Shown here piece by piece: positions 53,601 through 62,111 of a stretch of 64,000 bases of DNA. The position numbers were made by a program, and so were the translations under genes. The notes below the pieces were generated by a model. That model did no database searches. It was given only the letters and a program-made list of their open reading frames with translations, and was not told the DNA's origin. Position 1 is the first letter of the stretch, and every line of letters starts with the position of its first letter. Source of the stretch: Candidula unifasciata (lineage: Eukaryota; Mollusca; Gastropoda; Stylommatophora; Geomitridae); assembly GCA_905116865.2 (NCBI GenBank), contig CAJHNH020001160.1, positions 1-64,000 of the forward strand. The letters run 5' to 3'.

Positions 53601-56600
53601 AAAGGACAAGGGTTAAAAAAAAAACTCAAAACCAGTGTGCAAGATGTCCCTGCTGTTAGTCCTTATGCAGTGATTGCTAAATATAGGCCAAATAAAGACA
53701 TACCCTCGAGCCACACTCTCCAGGAACTGCTTGTTTTCAGGGTCATTGTAGTCACGAAGGGGGCCATTGTCGATGCTAAAACCAGACTTCCAGAGCTTCA
53801 ACTTTTTATAAACCTGTTCAATCAGAACAAGAAACAGCAGGTAAATACTCATAAGTCAAAAGTATATATTAAGTTCCTGCCTTTAAAAAAATGTTACCAC
53901 AATTAAAGATACTACTGATGAAAGGTAAAAGGTGACAACCATATAAGATATAAGTGGTAAAAAGTAACCCCATATAACATTCTAGTGATGAAAGATAAAA
54001 GGTAACCCCATTTAAGATAATAGTGATGAAAGGTAAAAGGTAACCCCATTTAAGATACTAGTGATGAAAGATAAAAGGTAACCATATGGATGTGAAAACA
54101 AGCACCTGGATGTGCACCAAATCAATTGTAAATAAAAACAAGAAGGTGAAACCTGCTCTCTGGCGTGAGACTGTGAAGCTCCAGCAATGACAGTGGTGTC
54201 TTCTGGGGTTTCTCCCAGCCTGTAGCCTGCCCCACCAAATGCTACTCTGTGCGCCTGAAGGGACAGCTGTTCTTCATCTTGCTTTTCCTCCGCACCATGT
54301 CTGTGAAAGACAAAAAAGTCACATCTGTCTGTCATTCCTCTCGTGGCTGTAGAGATCAAGGCAAACAAGGTATCAGGGGGGTCTCCGTAAGAAAGTGGTT
54401 AAGCCATTTGCCTCGCAATCTGAAGGTCATGGCTTCGTTTCACGGCTGCATCCTTTGGTTCATAGGTGCAATTTTTATGGAAACCTCTGGGGGTCGTTGT
54501 CAGAGCTACTGAGTTCTTGCTTTGGCTGATGCTCTAGGCAGGTGTCTAGCCATTCTGCAGAGAGACCCAGTGCAAAAGAGTCGATCCTCTGGACTTTGAC
54601 ATTGAAACTGTCAATGTCACATATAAATACATTTACTGCTTTTATTGTCTGATCAAAGTCTGGTTAGTGCCTCTTTTTTTTCTACATAAATGCTGAAGTT
54701 GGTTCTGCAATCTCTTGTAAAAGACACGCAAGTTTTTTTTTTAAAGAGGAGTGAGTCTGTGGGGTTGGGTGGGGGGTGGGGGGTTTGTGGTTTAGCAGCT
54801 AGACGCTCCCCTGCAAATTGGAAGGTTTGGCTACCTGCCTTTAGATGATGAGATTCATCTGTGCGTGCATCTTTCTCTGTGTGTCTGTGTCTAGCTGTGT
54901 ATGGGTGTCAGCGTGAATGTACAGGTGTGTGTGTAAATTAGTGCATGTGTGGGCGCGTGCATGTGAGTGTATGAGTGTGTGTGTGTGTGAGTCTACATGT
55001 GTGTAGAGACACATCATGACAAGCCGGATGTGTTCAAGACCCTATGGCCCCACTATTCAACTAGTGGCATGTGTGCCAAAACTGCCCCGAAGAGGCCTAG
55101 AAGTGGCCCGCAAATCATTGCCAGTTGTTTTGTATTAATGGCCTGTGATGGTCCCCATTTTTTATATTTTGGTCTCTGAGTGAAGGCTGAAGAGCCCTGC
55201 CCTATGAAACTGAGTGAACTGTGCAAAAGCACAGACAGATCATCATGGTCTGAAGAGAACGGTACAGAAGGAAGTGATCAGAGAATATGGCTGACACTCA
55301 ACACTCAGAGGAAGAGCAAGACAGACATAGACTCTACTGGTAACACTAAAACTGAACCCTGTGCTGGGTGCTGAACATGAGTAAAGAGTGCTTATGGGAA
55401 TGTCTCAAGTGCCACGATGATGCAGGTATATAACTCAGCTCAACTCTACAACAGCTTTCTATCATTTAAAACACACAGATGGACACGCCAGTTATGAAAC
55501 AAACAGAATGTCCACGGTGGCTAACGGTCATTACAGAATCCCAGTTCCATGGTCCCAGGTTAATTACACTTCTCTTCCTCCTGTTCACCAACTGTAAACT
55601 CTGACAGAAAGTTCTGGTTGTCTATCCACCTCTGGACTTTCCTCCTACTCCAGAGCCTGAATGTTGCATGCATATCTATTTTACAGATCTGGCTTATTTG
55701 AATGCAGACCATGGTTCCTTGCCTCTTGGGCAGATGTACTCTGACTTCAAAGGATGTTCCTAATAAGTCGACTCCTTTGACATAATTTTTTGTTTTCCCC
55801 AACGCGAGGCCCCGGAACACACATCTGGGATTGCACCACACAATCCTAAACAGTAAATTTAATAAGTGATCCTGATTAAACATAAGTCATCTGCTGAAAT
55901 GTGAGAAACTTTTACACCTTCCCCATGATGTTTCCGGGACCCCCAGTTGGAAAAGAGGGGATGAACACACACATTATCCCCCCACCCCTCCTCCAACAAA
56001 GCATGCTGTACAAGGCAACTAACTAGGGTTTGCTGAAATCAGAACTGGTGTTAGGCCAAAAGGTGCAGATATCACAGCCTATCTGTAAACCACACCACAA
56101 TATGCCAACCACCCTTTTATTGGTGAGCACAGCTGAAGAAGAAGTAGTTTCTTTCCGCTAAACTGACTGTTTGCCACCTAACAAGCGTTGTTAAAGTCTC
56201 AGAGAACACAAACACTGAACTGATTGTACTCACTCCTTGGCTGACTTAAAGAGGTTGTCCACCAGCTTGTCAGCGTTTTTCTTCTTCGGGGGTCCCAGGA
56301 TCTGCTGCCCACTACAATTCAAACATTACCGGGTGTTTCAGAATACAATAGTCTCATGCACATAGAAGCATTCAACAAGTCTGAATTGTCTCTGTCTTTC
56401 AGACATGTTTCTAACGCATACACAACATATATACGTAGACACATATATGTACATACACACACACACACACACAAGTATATACAGAGTTAGCCACACACAA
56501 AAACCATGTTCACAGTTAAGGCACAGCAGTGAAGTGTATCTATGTGTACGATATTCGGCAGCAATGTGTTGCATGAAGATCTTAAAATAACAACCTGTAT

Positions 56601-56865
56601 TTACTGATACTAAATTTATTCAGACACAAGCAGATGCTTGAGTTACGAGAGATTTATGAAGTTATTAAAAGGTGCTCACAAAGTGATTACCTTTAACCTC
56701 CAGGCACTTTTCATTACAAGAATACAAAGCATAGATACTGTAATACGATCTAAATATGGTGGAATATGGCATGTTATGATGACGTTTTAAACAATAACCC
56801 TCTATCAAAATGTTTATGCATTTCATTGATAGGCAATTAATGTGTGTACATTTGTTTATCTGGCG

Positions 56866-56921
<56 letters not shown>

Positions 56922-59900
56922 CAGCTACTATCACAACTTTTGCTACAGTGGCTGCTACTAATATTATTACTACTACTACCACCACTTCTAATTACTGGCT
57001 CATCCATTTTGTTCATTCCATTCTTCTCCACATCCGTCTTTCCTTCCCCCTCCTATATTCATCTGCATGTTTAGACAGGCAGACAGACAGACAGACTGGT
57101 TGGTTCTGCACCACTGGATGGTGAACTGATGCATGACAATGTAGATGTGACTATGGTCTTTTGAGAGCATAAGAGCCGATCCTCATGGTCTGGACACAAT
57201 AATGGTAAGTAACCAGAGATCTGACTGACTTTCACAGGAAAGGCAAGATGAACACAGCTACCACCATTATTTATGAATCCTCTGGTACCGTGTGGGCCTC
57301 CATGTGGGTTCCAGGGCCTCCATGTGGGTTCCAGGGCCTCCATGTGGGTTACAGGGCCTCCATGTGGGTTACAGGGCCTCCATGTGGGTTACAGGGCCTC
57401 CATGTGGGTTACAGGGCCTCCATGTGGGTTCCAGGGCCTCCATGTGGGTTCCAGGGCCTCTATGTGGGTTACAGGGCCTCCATGTGGGTTACAGGGCCTC
57501 CATGTGGGTTACAGGGCCTCCATGTGGGTTCCACAGCCTCTATGTGGGTTCCAGTACCTCCATGTGGGTTCCATGGCCTCCATGTGGGTTCCAGGACCCC
57601 ATATGGGTTCCAGGGCCTCCATGTGGGTTCCAGGGCCTCCATGTGGATTCCAGGACCCCATGTGGGTTTTAGGACCCCATGTGGGTTCCAGGGCCTCCAT
57701 GTGGGTTCCAGGCCTCCATGTGGGTTCCAGGACCCCATGTGGGTTCCAGGACCCCATGTGAGTTCCAGGGCCCTATTGTAGAGGCAACAAACAAAAAGAA
57801 CAGACCAATTGCCCCCTAACAAGCATGTCATAAAAGTCAACTCCCCGTGTGGGTTCCAGGGCCCTATTATAGGGAAAACAAAAATAGACCAACTGCCTAC
57901 CCAAAAGCATGTCGTAAGAGTCGACTAATTGGGAGCTTCCTTCGAAGTGCATCTGCCTGAGAGGCAAGGAACCAGCAGTCTGCATACAAATAAGGCAGAT
58001 CTATAAAAAGGATGTACATGCAAACCTCAAGTTCTGGGACAAGACTTCACTCTACGAGTCCCAGGGAACATAAAGATTCAAATGTTCCTCCTACCTAGAA
58101 ACCCATTTAATACAGGATGCACTGATGTTATGTTTCTCTTTACTACCTCTTGGGCCTGTGATGCTAAACCTACTGGGACTCAACGAGTAAAGTTCAGAAG
58201 TAAACAAACAACCAGAACATTCCGTTTAAAGAATGCAAAGAATAGAAATAATCCTCTGGGAGGCAGTCCGAACTATGAGATCTGATGCACTGGCAATCAG
58301 GTCACCTTAGCCCTGACAAGAGCTTGCTTCTGTCAGCGTGAAGCTGGTGAAAAAGAAACACTCTCTGCTACCCTGGCAGCACAGCTGACGATAAATTAAT
58401 GGAGTTAAATTTTATCTGCAAAAACACAATCAGCTGACTAATAAAACACAAGACAGGACTATCAGCTTTTCAAGAACACACGAAACAGAACAGATATTGC
58501 AGCTAGAAAACCTTCACCAGCACATAAAAACAATAAGACAATTACACAGAAAAACTACAACAAATAAGGTAGATTAGCTTTCTGGACTGTGAAAGTAAAA
58601 CAAACCAAAAAAGTTGCAATGAAAACACTGGACAAATGATAAAGACAAGACTGGGAAGTGACAGTTCTAGGGACTGTGACCACAGAAAATTAACCAAGGA
58701 AATCTGTTGTAAAGCTGTACAATGTTGATGAATTCATTAACAAAATGTAGTGTCCAACTAATCAACTGACATTTCATCAATCAATCAATCAGGTGCCGTC
58801 TCCACAATGAAGGTTGGCTGCAATGGATCTCCAACATCCTCTTTTTCTTGTCCTAGTTGTACACTCTCTCTGACTGCTACCCGTCCATCTCTTGATACTG
58901 TCCTCCCACCTGTATCGTTGCCTAACTCTTGCCTTCAACCTTTCCCTCCAGTATGGTTTTCAAAAGTGTGTTGTGTCTTTTAATGTGGCCATAGTATTTT
59001 CAATTGTCTCTTTTTTATTTCTTTCAGTAATTCTCTTTCCATTCGTAGTCTTTCGAGCACCTCTGTTTTTGATTCCATGAAATACGACCTATTCTTCTGT
59101 ATACCCACATTCCATGAGGCAAGCCGAAGCCTGAAGTTGTTTTTCTTTTTATTGCCGGGTGCACTGGTTTTTTCCAGCCTGTGATTCGGATTTTGTCCCA
59201 GCTCCAAGCACCCACTGAAGCATACAAGCTGATGTGGATCAACACCTTATTGGCTGAGGGGCTGCCCAGCTTGAGGTGGGTGGTAACTCATCAGTGACAT
59301 TAAAAAATTTCTCCCATTGTCACACACCAACTGACAAGGACTTATAAATGGTAACTGCTGCTTCTTGATTTGTTTCAGAGACCAATTAAGGCCAGGAATG
59401 CAAACACTGCTGACACAACTCAGCGCTCAGCGAAGAGTCGTAATGCAGTGGATACCGTCTCATTGTGGAGTGCCTGGAAATGAGAAAGCTGATCAACTGG
59501 CAGGGGAAGGTGCGAAAAAAGAGCAGCCAGATGTACCAGTCACATACCACCAAAAGAAAAGAATCATTAAATCGATCAGGAAACCACCAGCCCCAGCACA
59601 AGACGACTATTTTATTATGGACAGACCAGAACAAGTCATTATCTTCCACCTCAGAACAGGGCACAACCGATTACGTAACCACATGTACACAAAATTCAAG
59701 ATAGGTGTATCAGCCATGTGCACCTGTGGAAATGTGCCCCAGACCGCAGAGCATGTACTCCAGGACTGCACATTAAGGCAAACCTTTTGGCCAGAAAGAA
59801 CAACAGTGGAACGTAAACTCTATGGACCACTGAATGAACTAACAACGACAGTGAAATTTATACAAGAGACAAAACTGCTGATATAGATAACTTATTTCAG

Positions 59901-61527
59901 GCGAACGAAAGAAGAAGAAGAAGGCCAGGAATGAAGTTCTTTCTCTCCACCGCACAAAGCCTGGCCAGTATTATAGAGACATTTGTTGCCCATGCATCAT
60001 AATTTCTCTCTCGACATGCCTTGTTTACTCCAAAGGAAAGGTAACACCAGTACATTTGGAACAAAACAAGCTGCAGAAGCTGCCAGATCAAAACAGCAGT
60101 GCTCTATCTGTCTGCCTGTCAGAGCTTTCCTTTTAGACCAGCTGCCAGCCAAGGCAAAGGGCCTGGTCTGCCCTGCCATAACACAAAGTTTTCAGGTTGC
60201 ATTTCCTCTTCCTAGGATAAGGCTAGTATCCTCCCCAAAGCGCTCCTCCACCCGAAGTGTTGACACAATATGGGATGTTAGGTTTAGTATATGCTGACCA
60301 ACATTCCGCGTAACAAAAGACAGATGGTACCAGCTACTGTTTTACAGTAGCTCAGTCTTATCTGACCAAGACCTCATAACTTTATAAATAATACAAAAAT
60401 ATTTTACTGCTTTTACCACCAGTCTCTTCTTCTTCTTCTGCCTTTCTATCCCCCAATGGAGCATAGGCCCCCAACCAACTCATGCCAAGTCATTCTATCC
60501 TTCGCCATTACATGGAGCTCTCCCCATCTTTCTTATTTCATTCTCCAGCTCTCTTCTTTATGTGTTTTTTGGCCTTCCTTTATTCCTATGCCCCTGTAGG
60601 TTCCAATGCAAAGACATTCTAGTTATGCTGTTCTCCTGTTTTCTCAGTGTGTGTCCTATCCAATGCCAGCATATTTTCCTCACCTCTTGGTCTTCTGGAG
60701 CTTGCTTAGTTCTCTCCCAAAGCTCCACATTAGTTATTCTATCATACCATTTAATTCCCTCTATTCTGCGCAGGAACCAGTTAATGAATGTCGGTAATTT
60801 ATTAGTAATTGCCTTAGTTGTTCTCCATGTTTCCGCCCCATACAAAAGTACTGATTTGACATAAGAATTAAAAATTTTTAGTTTAGTATTTCTTTTAATC
60901 TCTGTTGACCTCCACAAATTCGTTAGTGCTATGAAAGCTCCTCTTGCCTTTTGTATTCTTATTTTAATATCTCTATCAGTTCCTCCATCTTTATCTACAT
61001 TACTGCCCAAATAGGTGTACGACTCCACATCTTGGAGTGTGGTGCCATTAGGAGAAACCACATTACTATTTGCCTGATTTATTCTCATTATCTTTGTCTT
61101 TCCTTTATGGATTTTCAGACCAAGCTGCTGTGATCTCGCATCAAGTATATTTAATTACCACCAGTAACGGAAATAAATCTTAAATAAAAATATTTTGTGA
61201 TGCCAGAGGTTACAGGCTGGTGGGAAATGCATTAACCTCCACCTCAAAACTATTTTTGTTTTCAAAGTTTCATAAACAACTTACAGTTAATCCGGGATGA
61301 AGTTAAAAAAAAAAAACAATAAATAAATATTAAAATACCTTTTAACTATTTGTGTCACTACAAATTTACAGTTCAAAGATCAAAGTTCAGAGGTGTCAAG
61401 TAAAAAATTTACAACACTGAAAATATGATAAAACAATTACCTTCTATCTGACCCTCCAGCATAGTAGGCTTGTCCTTCTTCATCTGATGAGTCCGATTCA
61501 ACATGGATGCTCTTGAAAGTCTGGATT
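41680..61527 (-). CDS. NSFL1C: NSFL1C (p47) p97/VCP cofactor, 3' eight exons; 5' end outside window
   Basis: In transcript order the exons are 61441-61527, 56234-56311, 54153-54300, 53704-53813, 48318-48455, 45192-45314, 44411-44470 and 41680-41812: 877 nt, GT/AG introns, phases all consistent, stop TAG at 41680-41682. The product runs from an acidic stretch ([19 protein letters not shown]) through [20 protein letters not shown], the SEP domain ([16 protein letters not shown] ... [17 protein letters not shown]) to a UBX domain ([49 protein letters not shown]). Residue order and spacing match vertebrate p47. The family recruits p97/VCP to membranes for Golgi and ER reassembly: the UBX domain binds the p97 N-domain and the UBA domain binds ubiquitin. 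The UBA exons were not found and should lie beyond 64000. Introns are crowded with arrays and LINE pieces, but no coding exon looks damaged. Confidence 0.95.
41905..42180. repeat. 30-bp minisatellite, last NSFL1C intron
   Basis: Units around CTACAACTAAATGATTAAAA; four central copies are near-identical and the edges are diverged. Confidence 0.9.
42327..42661. mobile_element. hAT-type MITE in last NSFL1C intron
   Basis: Terminal inverted repeats CAGTGTTTTTGAACCC and GTTGAGAAACACTG enclose about 335 bp without an ORF. No clear 8-bp duplication. Confidence 0.5.
42797..43587. repeat. Complex CTGTCTACA minisatellite
   Basis: The left half mixes ACTGTCTAC/ATTGTCTAC units with CACAACGTCTACAG; the right half is a more regular unit of CTAAACCACCACTGTCTACA followed by CA(A/C)TGT. 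A two-stage expansion. Confidence 0.92.
43805..43952 (-). mobile_element. SINE-B partial copy, last NSFL1C intron
   Basis: Reverse complement of the second half: GTCCACCTCTGGAGTTTGG, TTGTATGCAGATTGTTGG, CTCTCAGGCAGA. Confidence 0.65.
44411..44470 (-). CDS. NSFL1C: NSFL1C small exon (UBX strand 2 and helix)
   Basis: Sixty nt encoding (R)[19 protein letters not shown], equivalent to QKFNHSHRISDIR of mammalian p47. Too short for most ORF searches; recognised from the protein and from matching phases (AG|G in, GC|T out). Acceptor TTTTTCAG, donor GTATCC. Confidence 0.92.
44565..44641. repeat. (TC)n microsatellite, NSFL1C intron
   Basis: Pyrimidine run on plus; on the NSFL1C (minus) strand it is (GA)n. 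A short (AT)n at 44480-44500 is within 10-30 bp of the acceptor of exon 44411-44470. Confidence 0.95.
44703..45014. repeat. 20-bp minisatellite, NSFL1C intron
   Basis: About 15-16 units of CTGACAGTAACAGACATGAT, with a CATGAT/CAGGAT variant interspersed. Confidence 0.95.
45192..45314 (-). CDS. NSFL1C: NSFL1C exon (linker and UBX strand 1)
   Basis: A low-complexity Pro/Ser/Ala linker followed by [11 protein letters not shown], the first strand of the UBX domain. Acceptor TGTTTCAG, donor GTACGG. Confidence 0.92.
45362..45602 (+). mobile_element. SINE-A copy in NSFL1C intron
   Basis: Head GGGGAGCCACCGTGCTGTAG, body ATCCTGGGAAGTAAAGGTGA, GACTGGTCTAAAAAATATAG, end TGAAGGGTCCTTCACTAGC. It lies about 50 bp upstream, in transcript sense, of exon 45192-45314, on the opposite strand. 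Confidence 0.8.
45648..45715. mobile_element. hAT-type MITE end fragment
   Basis: CAGGGTTTGGCAAACTATGG followed by CCTGTGGGCCAAAACTGGCC resembles one end of hAT elements; the other end was not found. Confidence 0.4.
45850..46595. repeat. Degenerate 26-bp minisatellite
   Basis: Roughly 28 diverged units around GATCTTTTGATCCATCAGAA. Much older than its neighbours, judging from variation. Confidence 0.9.
46637..47012. repeat. 24-bp minisatellite
   Basis: About 15 units of CCACTGTGGCTTACGGTAGT plus TAGT; the AAAGT variant appears at two regularly spaced positions, suggesting a higher-order repeat of five units. Eight-codon unit keeps both strands open. Confidence 0.95.
47495..47672 (-). mobile_element. 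SINE-A copy, truncated
   Basis: Reverse orientation: AAAGTAAAGGATC tail, GTGGGGGATGTGGTCAGCAT, TTTTTTACCTGGTAACCAT. No head. Confidence 0.7.
47690..47838 (-). mobile_element. SINE-B partial copy beside a SINE-A copy
   Basis: Reverse complement of the first half: GCAGACTGTTGGTTCCTTG, AATTAGTCGACTCTTACGAT, CAGTGGGTCTATCCTTG. Confidence 0.7.
47915..48182 (-). mobile_element. SINE-A copy, about 130 bp from NSFL1C exon 48318
   Basis: Reverse orientation with ACCAGTCGGCACTCTG, body, and a tRNA-like head ending in GAGGTAGCCAAGTGACTAG (minus). Confidence 0.7.
48318..48455 (-). CDS. NSFL1C: NSFL1C exon (SEP domain, second half)
   Basis: Encodes (G)[20 protein letters not shown] then [20 protein letters not shown] and GHMLG. 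The [11 protein letters not shown](F/Y)V run is near-invariant in p47. Acceptor TTGCTTCAG, donor GTAAAA. Confidence 0.96.
48460..49636. other. NSFL1C intron without recognised elements
   Basis: Contains an approximately 22-bp poly-G run at 48930-48951; otherwise nothing recognised. Confidence 0.45.
49637..50683. repeat. 41/42-bp minisatellite with inverted core
   Basis: About 25 units of TTGGGTGCTAGCTTCCACAA followed by TGTGGAGTCA and one of two ends: GGTGAAGAATC (41 bp) on the left or GAAAGAAGAGTC (42 bp) on the right. The core TCCACAATGTGGA is a near-perfect palindrome. Confidence 0.95.
50864..51580. repeat. Variable-length minisatellite (about 31-45 bp)
   Basis: Units built from GTTCAGTGGCTTATACCTTT and GGACTGTGTGG, with or without TTTTTATGTGGTT; the short form dominates at the right. 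Confidence 0.93.
51640..53250 (-). mobile_element. RNase H LINE fragment split by a minisatellite
   Basis: On the minus strand, [20 protein letters not shown] and [10 protein letters not shown] (53010-52905) correspond to RNase H motif 4 of the lineage at 23930. Downstream, HVLQD and [18 protein letters not shown] text (51930-51650) is its C-terminus. The 45-bp array 52265-52905 lies between. Frames are broken. Confidence 0.65.
52265..52905. repeat. 45-bp minisatellite within LINE remnant
   Basis: About 14 units starting GTTGCAGATTCACAGTCATC. Fifteen codons long, so open on both strands. Confidence 0.95.
53278..53573. repeat. 42-bp minisatellite
   Basis: Seven units starting GAGAGCTACATTGCCAGACA. 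Fourteen-codon period; located 130 bp from NSFL1C exon 53704. Confidence 0.95.
53704..53813 (-). CDS. NSFL1C: NSFL1C exon (SEP domain, first half)
   Basis: Encodes [20 protein letters not shown] then [16 protein letters not shown] and two bases of Gly. LWKSGFS-DNG is the SEP signature. Acceptor TTGAACAG, donor GTATGT. Confidence 0.96.
53905..54090. repeat. About 38-bp minisatellite in short NSFL1C intron
   Basis: Four to five units with GATGAAAGGTAAAAGGTAAC. Within the 339-bp intron between exons 54153-54300 and 53704-53813. Confidence 0.88.
54153..54300 (-). CDS. NSFL1C: NSFL1C exon (GYRLG block before SEP core)
   Basis: Forty-nine codons from [12 protein letters not shown] through [20 protein letters not shown] to SHAREQ. 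The GGYRLG-like motif marks the entry to the SEP domain. Acceptor TTTCACAG, donor GTTTCA. Confidence 0.94.
54388..54560 (+). mobile_element. SINE-D, tRNA-derived, NSFL1C intron
   Basis: AAAGTGGTTAAGCCATTTGCC then CTCGCAATCTGAAGGTCATG and GGCTTCGTTTCA form a tRNA-like head; it shares TTGCCTCGCAATCTGAAGGT with 38820-38926 (minus). Confidence 0.6.
54778..54842 (+). mobile_element. SINE-A head only
   Basis: GTGGTTTAGCAGCTAGACG followed by CTCCCCTGCAAATTGGAAGG matches the tRNA-like head; the body is absent. Preceded by a G-rich stretch. Confidence 0.5.
55180..55460 (+). mobile_element. RNase H LINE 3'-end remnant
   Basis: Broken frames contain [14 protein letters not shown], the Cys-pair end, followed by TATAACTCAG as in the copy near 24900. 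Strongly decayed. Confidence 0.55.
55512..55832 (-). mobile_element. SINE-B copy, NSFL1C intron
   Basis: Reverse complement of the whole family at 55560-55832. The preceding 50 bp (plus GTGGCTAACGG ... GGTCCCAGGTT) could be a tRNA-like head. Confidence 0.68.
55925..56152 (+). mobile_element. SINE-E copy, NSFL1C intron
   Basis: TTTCCGGGACCCCCAGTTGG, AAGCATGCTGTACAAGGC and ATATCACAGCCTATCTGTAA. It ends about 80 bp from exon 56234. Confidence 0.55.
56234..56311 (-). CDS. NSFL1C: NSFL1C exon (basic linker)
   Basis: Encodes [20 protein letters not shown] then FKSAK and part of a Glu codon. The GPP-KK block is the basic, nuclear-signal-like linker of p47. Acceptor TTGTAG, donor GTGAGT. Confidence 0.94.
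56868..56922. repeat. (CT)n(GT)n microsatellite
   Basis: Compound dinucleotide run; a (CA)n tract lies at about 56452-56474. Confidence 0.93.
57297..57767 (+). repeat. 20-bp minisatellite derived from SINE-B head
   Basis: About 24 units of CTCCATGTGGGTTCCAGGGC or close variants (ACAGG, 19-bp CCAGGACCC forms). The unit equals the first bases of the SINE-B copy that follows. Confidence 0.95.
57768..58076 (+). mobile_element. SINE-B copy, head amplified into the 20-bp array upstream
   Basis: Starts as GAGTTCCAGGGCCC, runs about 75 bp, then restarts at 57846 (GTGTGGGTTCCAGGGCCC) and continues through the whole family body. The 20-bp array (57297-57767) is made of the same head. Confidence 0.8.
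58077..58789. other. NSFL1C intron, nothing recognised
   Basis: Single-copy-looking AT-rich sequence without domain-bearing frames. 59934-60412 and 61166-61440 are similar. Confidence 0.4.
58790..59215 (-). mobile_element. LINE C-terminal fragment
   Basis: Minus frames give [38 protein letters not shown] and a [15 protein letters not shown] end near 58790. It matches the family at 19640-19855. It lies in the large NSFL1C intron, in the same orientation as the gene. Confidence 0.7.
59401..59920 (+). mobile_element. 5'-truncated copy of the RNase H LINE with target-site duplication
   Basis: An open frame encodes [20 protein letters not shown] ... [18 protein letters not shown], closely matching the RNase H end of the 3.6-7.8 kb element. 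The 3' ends also agree (ATTTCA-GCGAACGAAAGAAGAAG). The 13-bp flank AAGGCCAGGAATG occurs at 59388-59400 and 59921-59933. It sits in an NSFL1C intron on the opposite strand. Confidence 0.9.
60424..61154 (-). mobile_element. RTE-like LINE C-terminal fragment with target-site duplication
   Basis: The frame 60558-61088 and upstream codons encode [55 protein letters not shown] and [15 protein letters not shown] ... RNKGRPKNT, the end of an RTE-type reverse transcriptase. The 3' UTR ends in (GAA)n. TTACCACCAGT flanks it at 60413-60423 and 61155-61165. Only about 730 bp of the 3' end was inserted. Confidence 0.88.
61441..61527 (-). CDS. NSFL1C: NSFL1C exon (acidic linker), first one in window
   Basis: Encodes [20 protein letters not shown] then YYAGGSDR, corresponding to the acidic EEEEGQRFYAGG region of p47. 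Acceptor CTGTAG, donor GTAATT. The exon starts with the last base of a codon carried over from an exon outside the window. Confidence 0.9.
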
Positions 61528-61547
61528 CTACAGTCAATTTTGTAAAA

Positions 61548-62022
61548 TGCCAAATTTATCTGTCATACTTGCAACAAACAATGCCAAATTAATCTGTCAT
61601 ACTTGCAACAAACAATGCCAAATTAATCTGTCATACTTGCAACAAACAATGCCAAATTAATCTGTCATACTTGCAACAAACAATGCCAAATTAATATGTC
61701 ATACTTGCAACAAACAATGCCAAATTAATGTCATACTTGCAACAAACAATGCCAAATTAATATGTCATACTGGTAACAAACAATGCCAAAAAATAATATG
61801 TCATACTTGCAACAAACAATGCCAAATATGTCATACTGCTAACAAACAATGCCAAATTAATATGTCATACTTGCAACAAACAATGCCAAATTAATATGTC
61901 ATACTTGCAACAAACAATGCCAAATTAATATGTCATACTGGTAACAAACAATGCCAAATTAATATGTCATACTGGTAACAAACAATGCCAAATTAATGTC
62001 ATAACTATACCAAGCATTACTA
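61548..62022. repeat. 34-bp minisatellite, NSFL1C intron
   Basis: About 14 units around ATACTTGCAACAAACAATGC, with length variants. It starts about 20 bp from the acceptor of exon 61441-61527. Confidence 0.93.
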
Positions 62023-62111
62023 AATTAATCTGTCATAGAACAGTGCAAATTATTAGTTCCTATCTGCAACAAAGTGAAAAAGCAAATGGCTCATGCTAAC
62101 AATATTATGTC

